Below, piece after piece: positions 58,102-64,000 of a stretch of 64,000 nt of DNA. Within the stretch, counting starts at the first letter, position 1; each line of letters starts with the position of its first letter. Under the pieces are notes generated by a model. The model did not search any database and was not told the DNA's origin. It saw nothing but the letters and a program-made list of their open reading frames with translations. This DNA comes from JAHFUS01 sp035689115. GTDB lineage: Bacteria; Actinomycetota; Acidimicrobiia; Acidimicrobiales; GCA-2861595. The DNA lies in the NCBI GenBank assembly GCA_035689115.1, contig DASSMA010000058.1, positions 1-64,000 of the forward strand. Direction: 5' to 3'. The translations under genes and the position numbers were made by a program.

Positions 58102-58448
58102 AGCTGCGCGGCCTGCGGGTCGTGGGGCGCCACGGCCTGCTGCCCCACGAGCGCGACCGCGACCAGCCCTTCGAGGTCGACCTCGACCTCCACCTCGACC
58201 TGGCACCGGCCGGCGCCTCCGACGCCCTGGCCGACACGGTGGACTACGGGGCGGTGGTCGCCGCCACCGCCCGGGTCGTCGCCGGCCCCAGGGTCGACCT
58301 GCTGGAGACGCTGGCCCAGCGCATCGCCGACGCCGTGCTGGCCGACGCCCGGGTCGAGGCGGTCACCGTCGCCGTCCGCAAGCTGCGCCCGCCCGTCCCC
58401 GCCGACCTGGCCACCGCCGGCGTCCGCATCAGCCGCCGGCGCCGGTGA
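58086..58448 (+). CDS. folB: Dihydroneopterin aldolase
   Basis: The 120-aa enzyme converts dihydroneopterin to 6-hydroxymethyl-dihydropterin. Motifs are VELRGLRVVGRHGLLPHERDRDQPFEVDLDL, DTVDYGAVV, LLETLAQRIADAVL and VAVRKLRPPVPADLATAGV. GTG 58086 overlaps the previous gene by 16 bp, and it overlaps folK by 4 bp. Confidence 0.94.
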   Translation: MADAVELRGLRVVGRHGLLPHERDRDQPFEVDLDLHLDLAPAGASDALADTVDYGAVVAATARVVAGPRVDLLETLAQRIADAVLADARVEAVTVAVRKLRPPVPADLATAGVRISRRRR

Positions 58449-58888
58449 CGAGGGCGTTCGTCGCCCTCGGGTCGAACCTGTGTGACCGGCGGGCCCACCT
58501 GCGGGCGGCGGTGGCCGGCCTGCCCGGCGTAGTGGCCGTCTCGGACGCCTACGAGACGGACCCGGTGGGCGGGCCCGCCGGCCAGCCGCCGTACCTGAAC
58601 GCGGTGGTGGAGCTGGACACCGACCTGTCGCCCCGGGAGCTCCTGGCGGTCGGCCAGGGCCTCGAGGCGGCCGCCGGCCGGGTGCGGGCCGAGCGGTGGG
58701 GGCCGAGGACGCTCGACGTGGACGTGCTGCTCGTCGGCGACCTCGTGGTGGAGGAGCCCGACCTCGTGGTGCCCCACCCCCGGATGCGGGAGCGGGCCTT
58801 CGTGCTCGTCCCCCTCCACGACCTGGCGCCCGAGCTGGTGGGGGAGCGCCCCGCCGACCCGTCCGTCCGGGGGATCGGCCCGCTGTAG
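58445..58888 (+). CDS. folK: 6-hydroxymethyl-dihydropterin pyrophosphokinase
   Basis: The 147-aa HPPK has FVALGSNLCDRRAHLRAAV, YETDPVGGPAGQPPYLNAVVELDT, RVRAERWGPRTLDVDVLLVGDLV (the HPPK signature with the metal-binding DVD) and PHPRMRERAFVLVPL. It provides the pyrophosphorylated pterin used by FolP. Confidence 0.95.
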   Translation: MTRAFVALGSNLCDRRAHLRAAVAGLPGVVAVSDAYETDPVGGPAGQPPYLNAVVELDTDLSPRELLAVGQGLEAAAGRVRAERWGPRTLDVDVLLVGDLVVEEPDLVVPHPRMRERAFVLVPLHDLAPELVGERPADPSVRGIGPL

Positions 58889-58940
58889 GGTGGAACCACG
58901 AACGGCACTCCACGCGGAGGCCGGAACGTGAAGGAGCAGC

Positions 58941-59762
58941 GTGGACCTCATCACCACCGTGGCCGCGTTCCGCGCCGCGCTCGAGGGCGAGCGGGCGGCG
59001 GGGCGCTCGGTCGGGCTGGTGCCCACCATGGGCGCCCTCCACGACGGCCACCTGTCCCTCATGCGCCGGGCCAAGAGGCAGTGCGACGTGGTGGCGGCGA
59101 CGGTGTTCGTCAACCCGCTCCAGTTCGGCCCCAAGGAGGACCTCGACGCCTATCCGCGGGACCTCGAGGGCGATGCCGCCAAGGCCAAGGCGGCTCGCGT
59201 GAAGTACGTCTTCGCCCCGTCGCCGGCCGAGATGTTCCCCACGCCCCCGCTCACCACCGTGCACGTGGCCGAGCTGGGCGACGAGCGGGAGGGGGCGTCC
59301 CGGCCCGGCCACTTCGACGGCGTCGCCACCATCGTCGCCAAGCTCTTCGCCGTCGCCGGGCCCTGCAGGGCCTACTTCGGCGAGAAGGACTACCAGCAGC
59401 TCGAGGTGGTGCGCCGGCTGGCGGCCGACCTGTCGCTGCCGGTGGAGGTCGTCGCCTGCCCCACCGTGCGCGAGCCCGACGGCCTGGCCCTGTCCAGCCG
59501 CAACGCCTACCTGTCGCCCGATGAGCGGGCCGCCGCCACCGTGCTCTACCGGGCCCTGCAGGAGGGGAAGAAGGTGGTGGAGCGGCAGGGCGACCTGGCC
59601 ATCGCCAGCGCCGTGATGGCCACCACCATCGCCCACGAGCCCCTCGCCACCTTCGACTACGCCGACGCCGTCCCCGAGGGCGTCTTCCGTGTCCGCCTCT
59701 TCGTGGCGGCCCGCATCGGCAGCACCCGGCTCATCGACAACATGGAGGCCACCCTGCCGTGA
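58941..59762 (+). CDS. panC: Pantothenate synthetase
   Basis: The 273-aa enzyme condenses pantoate and beta-alanine. Motifs are LVPTMGALHDGHLSLMRRAK (HIGH-like), TVFVNPLQFGPKEDLDAYPRDLEGD, RPGHFDGVATIVAKLF, YFGEKDYQQL and SSRNAYLSPDER. GTG 58941 follows GAAGGAG. It overlaps panD by 4 bp. The pantoate-forming genes panB and panE are not in this window. Confidence 0.96.
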   Translation: MDLITTVAAFRAALEGERAAGRSVGLVPTMGALHDGHLSLMRRAKRQCDVVAATVFVNPLQFGPKEDLDAYPRDLEGDAAKAKAARVKYVFAPSPAEMFPTPPLTTVHVAELGDEREGASRPGHFDGVATIVAKLFAVAGPCRAYFGEKDYQQLEVVRRLAADLSLPVEVVACPTVREPDGLALSSRNAYLSPDERAAATVLYRALQEGKKVVERQGDLAIASAVMATTIAHEPLATFDYADAVPEGVFRVRLFVAARIGSTRLIDNMEATLP

Positions 59763-60118
59763 GGCGCCAGTTGCTCAAGTCCAAGATCCACCGGGCCACC
59801 GTCACCGACGCCGACGTCGACTACGTCGGCTCGGTCACCGTCGACGCCGACCTCCTGGCGCTGGCCGACATCCGGGAGTGGGAGCAGGTCCACCTGCTCG
59901 ACATCGACAACGGCGCCCGCCTCGTCACCTACGCAATCCCCGGCGGGCCCGGGGAGATCTGCGTCAACGGGGCCGCCGCCCGGCTCGTCCGCCCCGGCCA
60001 CAGGGTCATCGTCATCACCTACGCCGACTACGAGGAGGCCGAGCTGGACGGCCACCAGCCGGTGGTGGTCCACGTCGACGCCCGCAACCGCCCGGCGGCA
60101 CCGGTGCCCGCCCAGTAG
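59759..60118 (+). CDS. panD: Aspartate 1-decarboxylase (pyruvoyl-dependent)
   Basis: The 119-aa proenzyme makes beta-alanine for PanC. It self-cleaves between G24 and S25 (DADVDYVGSVTVD). K9 (KSKIHRATVT), VTYAIPG, and ICVNGAAARLVRPGHRVIVITYADY are conserved features. Confidence 0.96.
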   Translation: MRRQLLKSKIHRATVTDADVDYVGSVTVDADLLALADIREWEQVHLLDIDNGARLVTYAIPGGPGEICVNGAAARLVRPGHRVIVITYADYEEAELDGHQPVVVHVDARNRPAAPVPAQ

Positions 60119-60128
60119 CTTCGCCCGC

Positions 60129-61652
60129 GTGGACCTCGACCTCCTCGTGCTCGGCTCGGGCGTGGCCGGCCTGTCGGCCGCCGTGCGGGCCGCCCTGGAG
60201 GAGCCGGGGCTGCGGGTGGGCGTGCTCACCAAGGCGGAGCTGGCCCAGACGGCCACCCGCTGGGCCCAGGGCGGCGTGGCGGCCGCCCTGGGCGGCGACG
60301 AGGACTCCACCGACCTCCACCTGGCCGACACCCTGAAGGCCGGCGCCGGCCTGTGCGACGTCGACGCCGTGCGGGTGCTGGTGGACGAGGGTCCGGGCCG
60401 GGTCAACGAGCTGATCGGCCTGGGCGCCGTCTTCGACACCGACCGCTCGGGCGCCCTGCTCCTGGCGCGGGAGGGCGGCCACTCCGTCGCCCGGGTCGTC
60501 CACGCCGGCGGGGCGGCGACGGGCGCCGAGATCGAGCGGGCCCTGGTCGACGCCGTGCGGGCCACTGCCGCCGGCGTGTTCGAGCGCTGGTTCGCCGTCG
60601 ACCTGCTGGTGGAGGGGGGCCGGTGCCGGGGCGTGGCGGCCCTCGATGAGGCGGGTGCCCGCCACGAGGTGCGGGCTTCCCACGTGCTGGTGGCCACCGG
60701 CGGCGCCGGCCAGCTGTACTCGGTCACCACCAACCCGCTGGAGGCCACCGGCGACGGCGTGGCCATGGCGCTGCGGGCCGGCGTGGCGGTGGCCGACGTC
60801 GAGTTCATGCAGTTCCACCCCACTGCCCTGCACCACCCCGAGATGCCCCGGCCGCTGCTGTCGGAGGCCCTGCGGGGCCACGGCGCCCTGCTGCGGGACG
60901 CCGGCGGCGAGCGCTTCGTCGACGAGCTGCTGCCGCGCGACCAGGTCAGCCGGGCCATGACCGAGCGGCTGCTGGACCAGGGCGTCGACCATCTCTGGCT
61001 CGACGCCACCGGCCTGGAGGACTTCGACCGCCGGTTCCCCACCATCGCCGCCTCGGTGCGCAAGGTGGGGCTCGACCCCACCGCCGACTGGCTGCCGGTG
61101 GCACCGGCCGCCCACTACCTGTCGGGCGGCGTGGTCACCGACCTGCGGGGCGCCACCACCCTGCCCGGCCTCTGGGCCTGCGGGGAGGCGGCCTCCACCG
61201 GCGTGCACGGCGCCAACCGGCTGGCGTCCAACTCGCTGCTGGAGGGCATGGTGTTCGGGCCGCGGGTGGTGGAGGCCGTCCTCGCCGGCGCTGACGGCCC
61301 CGAGCCCAGCGGCGTCATGCGCGCCGTCCTGGCCGGCGAGAGCCCGCTCCTGTCGCTGCCGCCGGCGCCGGCCGCCGGGGCACCCGTCGAGGCGGTGAAG
61401 GCCCGCTCCGTTCTCCAGCACGCCATGACCGAGGGCGCCGGCGTGCTGCGCTCGGCTCGCTCGCTGGCCGCCACCGCTGCCACCCTCGACGAGCTGGGCG
61501 ACGAGTCCGACCCGGAGCTGGCCAACCTGCGCGCCGTCGCCCGGGCGCTGGTGCTCGCCGCCACCGCCCGCGAGGAGACGAGGGGCTGCCACGCCCGCAC
61601 CGACTTCCCCGCCACGCGGCCCGAGTTCGCCCGCCGGTTCGTGATCCGGTGA
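60129..61652 (+). CDS. nadB: L-aspartate oxidase
   Basis: The 507-aa flavoprotein oxidises aspartate to iminoaspartate for NAD synthesis. FAD-binding LLVLGSGVAGLSAAVRAAL, TRWAQGGVAAALGGDEDSTDLHLADT, HHPEMPRPLLSEALRGHGALLRDAGGERF, and HYLSGGVVTDLRGATTLPGLWACGEAASTGVHGANRLASNSLLEGMVFG are diagnostic. nadA (quinolinate synthase), often next to it, is absent from the window. It overlaps nadC by 4 bp. Confidence 0.95.
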   Translation: MDLDLLVLGSGVAGLSAAVRAALEEPGLRVGVLTKAELAQTATRWAQGGVAAALGGDEDSTDLHLADTLKAGAGLCDVDAVRVLVDEGPGRVNELIGLGAVFDTDRSGALLLAREGGHSVARVVHAGGAATGAEIERALVDAVRATAAGVFERWFAVDLLVEGGRCRGVAALDEAGARHEVRASHVLVATGGAGQLYSVTTNPLEATGDGVAMALRAGVAVADVEFMQFHPTALHHPEMPRPLLSEALRGHGALLRDAGGERFVDELLPRDQVSRAMTERLLDQGVDHLWLDATGLEDFDRRFPTIAASVRKVGLDPTADWLPVAPAAHYLSGGVVTDLRGATTLPGLWACGEAASTGVHGANRLASNSLLEGMVFGPRVVEAVLAGADGPEPSGVMRAVLAGESPLLSLPPAPAAGAPVEAVKARSVLQHAMTEGAGVLRSARSLAATAATLDELGDESDPELANLRAVARALVLAATAREETRGCHARTDFPATRPEFARRFVIR

Positions 61653-62488
61653 CGCCGTTCGACCCGCCCCTGCCGGCGGTGCGCGAGCTGGTGGCCCGGG
61701 CCCTGGCCGAGGACCTGGAGCCGCTGGGCGACCTCACCGCCGCCCTGCTCGACGGCTCCGTCCCGGTGAGCGCGGCCGTGGTGAGCCGGGAGGACGGTGT
61801 GCTGGCCGGGTCGCTGTGCTTCGAGGAGGCCTACGTCCGGCTCGACCCGGCGGTGTCGGTGTTCTTCCTGGTGGCCGACGGCGACCGGCTGGCGCCGGGC
61901 ACCAAGGTGGCCGAGCTGGAGGGGCCGGCGCCCTCGCTGCTGGCGGGGGAGCGCACCGCCCTCAACCTGCTGTGCCACCTGTCGGGCGTCGCCACCCTCA
62001 CCCGCCGCTTCGTGGACGCCGTCGAGGGGTCGCACACCCGCGTCCTCGACACCCGAAAGACCCTGCCCGGGCTGCGGGCCGTCCAGAAGGCGGCGGTGCG
62101 GGCCGGCGGCGGCCACAACCACCGGGGCAGCCTGTCGGAGATGGTGCTGGTGAAGGACAACCACCGGGCCGCCCTCGGCGTGGCCGAGGCGGTGGGCCGG
62201 GCCCGCCAGCGGTGGCCGTTCCGGGCCGTCGAGGTGGAGTGCGACACGATCGAGCAGGTGCGGGAGGCGGTGGCCGCCGGCGCCACCGCCGTGCTCCTCG
62301 ACAACATGGGCCCGATCCAGGTCCGGCAGTGCGTGGAGGAGGTGGCCGGCCGGGCGCTCACCGAGGCGTCGGGCGGCATCACCCTCGAGCACGTCGCCGC
62401 CTACGCGGCGGCCGGCGTGGACTTCGTGTCGGTGGGCGCCCTCACCATGTCGGCGCCTTCCCTGGACCTCGGTCTGGACCTCGCCTGA
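61649..62488 (+). CDS. nadC: Nicotinate-nucleotide pyrophosphorylase (quinolinate phosphoribosyltransferase)
   Basis: The 279-aa enzyme converts quinolinate and PRPP to NaMN. Motifs are LAEDLEPLGDLTAALL, GERTALNLLCHLSGVATLT, DTRKTLPGLRAVQKAAVRAGGGHNHRGSLSEMVLVKDNH, VEVECDTIEQV, LLDNMGP and EASGGITLEHVAAYAAAGVDFVSVGALT. Confidence 0.96.
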   Translation: MTPFDPPLPAVRELVARALAEDLEPLGDLTAALLDGSVPVSAAVVSREDGVLAGSLCFEEAYVRLDPAVSVFFLVADGDRLAPGTKVAELEGPAPSLLAGERTALNLLCHLSGVATLTRRFVDAVEGSHTRVLDTRKTLPGLRAVQKAAVRAGGGHNHRGSLSEMVLVKDNHRAALGVAEAVGRARQRWPFRAVEVECDTIEQVREAVAAGATAVLLDNMGPIQVRQCVEEVAGRALTEASGGITLEHVAAYAAAGVDFVSVGALTMSAPSLDLGLDLA

Positions 62489-62489
62489 G

Positions 62490-63257
62490 ATGCTGCTGGC
62501 CGTCGACACCGGCAACACCCAGACCGTGCTCGGCCTCTTCGACGGACCCGAGCTGGCCTCCAGCTGGCGCATCGCCACCAACGCCTCCCGCACGGCCGAC
62601 GAGCACGCCCTCGTGATCACCCAGCTGCTCGACCTCGACGGCTACCCGGCCGAGGAGGTGGTCAGCGGCATCGCCGTGTCGTCCACCGTCCCGGCCCTCA
62701 CCGCCACCCTGCGGGCCATGACCGAGCGGTGGTTCGAGGTGCCCACGGTCGTGCTGGAGCCGGGCGTGCGCTCGGGCGTCGCCATCCTGGCCGACAACCC
62801 GAGGGAGGTGGGCGCCGACCGTGTGGCCAACACCGTCGCCGTCCACGCCTTCGTCGAGGGAGCGGCCATCGTCGTCGACTTCGGCACGTCCACCAACTTC
62901 GACGTGGTGTCGGCCAAGGGCGAGTACCTGGGCGGCGCCATCGTCCCCGGCATCGAGATCAGCCTCGACGCCCTGTTCGGCCGGGCCGCTGCCCTCGGCC
63001 GGGTGGAGCTGGTCGAGCCCCGCAGCGTGATCGGCAGGAACACCGTGGAATGCATCCAGTCCGGCGCCCTCTACGGCTACACCGAGCTGGTCGACGGCAT
63101 GTGCCGGCGCATGCGGGCCGAGCTGGGCGAGGCCACCGTGGTGGCCACCGGAGGCCTCAGCGGCCTCATCACCCCGCTGTCCACGGCGATCGACCGCCAC
63201 GAGCCCTGGCTCACCCTCCACGGCCTCCGCCTCGTGTTCGAGAGGAACCAGACGTGA
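62490..63257 (+). CDS. coaX: Type III pantothenate kinase
   Basis: The 255-aa ASKHA-fold kinase begins CoA synthesis from pantothenate. Motifs are LLAVDTGNTQTVLGLF (phosphate 1), NPREVGADRVANTVAV, VVDFGTSTNFDVVSAKGEYLGGAIVPG and VVATGGLSGLITP. It overlaps lysS by 4 bp. Confidence 0.95.
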   Translation: MLLAVDTGNTQTVLGLFDGPELASSWRIATNASRTADEHALVITQLLDLDGYPAEEVVSGIAVSSTVPALTATLRAMTERWFEVPTVVLEPGVRSGVAILADNPREVGADRVANTVAVHAFVEGAAIVVDFGTSTNFDVVSAKGEYLGGAIVPGIEISLDALFGRAAALGRVELVEPRSVIGRNTVECIQSGALYGYTELVDGMCRRMRAELGEATVVATGGLSGLITPLSTAIDRHEPWLTLHGLRLVFERNQT

Positions 63258-64000
63258 TCCCCTACCGCTTCGAGCGGGACCGCGACGCCGCCTCGCTCCA
63301 GGCCGAGTTCGGCGGGCTGGAGGCCGGGGCCGAGACGGGCGCGACCGCGTCGGTCGCCGGCCGCCTCATGCTCCGGCGGGTGCAGGGGAAGCTGGCTTTC
63401 GGGACGCTCCAGGACTCGTCCGGCCGCGTGCAGCTGTTCGCACGCAAGGGCCGGACCCCCGACTTCGACACGTTCTGCGCCCTCTCCCTGGGCGACTGGA
63501 TCGGGGTGCGGGGCGAGGTGTTGAAGACCCGCACGGGCGAGCTGTCGGTGAGCGTGGACGAGTGGGTGCTCCTGGCCGAGGCCCGCCGCTCCTTCCCCGA
63601 CAAGTGGCACGGCATCACCGACGTCGACACGCGCTACCGCCAGCGCTACGTCGACCTGTGGGTCACCGACGAGGCCCGCCGCACGTTCCTGCTCCGCAGC
63701 CGCCTCATCAGCCTCCTGCGCCGGTTCCTGGAGGACAGGGGCTTCGTCGAGGTGGAGACGCCGATCTTCCACCCGGTGGCCGGCGGGGCGGCGGCCCGGC
63801 CCTTCGTCACCCACCACAACGCCCTCGACCTCGACCTCTACCTGCGGATCGCCACCGAGCTGTACCTCAAGCGGCTGGTGGTGGGCGGCTTCGAGAAGGT
63901 GTTCGAGGTGGGCCGCACGTTCCGCAACGAGGGCCTGTCGCCCCGCCACAACCCCGAGTTCACCATGCTCGAGGTCTACGAGGCCTACGCCGACTACGGC
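63254..64000 (+). CDS. lysS: Lysyl-tRNA synthetase (class II), 3' end beyond window
   Basis: The first 249 codons of a class II LysRS. The N-terminal OB-fold anticodon-binding domain (about 30-135, ASVAGRLMLRRVQGKLAFGTLQDSSGRVQLF) is followed by the catalytic domain. Motif 1 is seen in RRFLEDRGFVEVETPIFHPVAGGAAARPF and motif 2 in VFEVGRTFRNEGLSPRHNPEFTMLEVYEAY. It runs off the window at base 64000. GTG 63254 overlaps coaX. Confidence 0.95.
   Translation, partial: MIPYRFERDRDAASLQAEFGGLEAGAETGATASVAGRLMLRRVQGKLAFGTLQDSSGRVQLFARKGRTPDFDTFCALSLGDWIGVRGEVLKTRTGELSVSVDEWVLLAEARRSFPDKWHGITDVDTRYRQRYVDLWVTDEARRTFLLRSRLISLLRRFLEDRGFVEVETPIFHPVAGGAAARPFVTHHNALDLDLYLRIATELYLKRLVVGGFEKVFEVGRTFRNEGLSPRHNPEFTMLEVYEAYADYG

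Overview
The window is very GC-rich, with GTG and occasional TTG starts and many 4-base stop/start overlaps. It carries a SigR/RsrA redox sigma pair, a mycothiol-type DinB/SCP2 enzyme, a DUF2342 zinc metalloprotease, a DIP1984 protein and an hpt-ftsH-folE-folP-folB-folK-panC-panD-nadB-nadC-coaX-lysS run. This points to an actinobacterium, most likely of the class Acidimicrobiia; the class assignment is inference from gene content.

Layout. 1-1162: a 3'-truncated IS21-type transposase joined directly to a decapitated response regulator whose histidine kinase is intact. 2833-7458: small Thr-rich exported proteins, a BBE-type flavoprotein, an unusual Cys-nucleophile alpha/beta hydrolase and a hemerythrin protein. 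7565-11216: a REC-GGDEF-EAL protein, a PAS histidine kinase and a single-domain receiver. 11230-14557: envelope and stress proteins (YihY, DUF3618/LEA-like, holin III-like, coiled coil). 14895-24829: a tightly coupled heptose/glycan locus with a carbamoyltransferase, a GT2-GmhB fusion, two GT9 and two GT4 glycosyltransferases, GmhA, HldE and an SDR. 24826-32565: mixed small genes, an Nfu_N-HEAT (CvfC-like) protein, a lipoprotein, an FtsX-type permease and a CooC-like ATPase. 33455-42995: urease (ureABCFGD) followed by a complete urea ABC transporter (urtABCDE). 44139-45747: a stand-alone DnaA domain IV protein, sigR-rsrA and two tiny conserved-looking proteins. 45750-64000: metalloprotease, response regulator, tilS, hpt, ftsH and the folate/pantothenate/NAD/CoA cofactor operon ending in a cut-off lysS. 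Two unfamiliar proteins (704 and 417 aa) lie between folE and folP.

How it fits together: urtA-E imports urea and the adjacent urease hydrolyses it. A CooC-like nickel-type ATPase next door may help nickel loading, because ureE is absent. The heptose locus can make a nucleotide-activated heptose and transfer it, probably to a carbamoylated surface glycan or glycoside.

The most unusual signal is a 43-bp near-perfect palindrome present twice (24045-24087 and 35759-35801). Both copies are read in the same frame and encode nearly the same 14-residue peptide, once inside a GT9 gene and once at the start of ureF. This resembles the protein-coding palindromic elements of Rickettsia. A second, longer dispersed intergenic repeat sits between urtD and urtE and downstream of the 704-aa gene.
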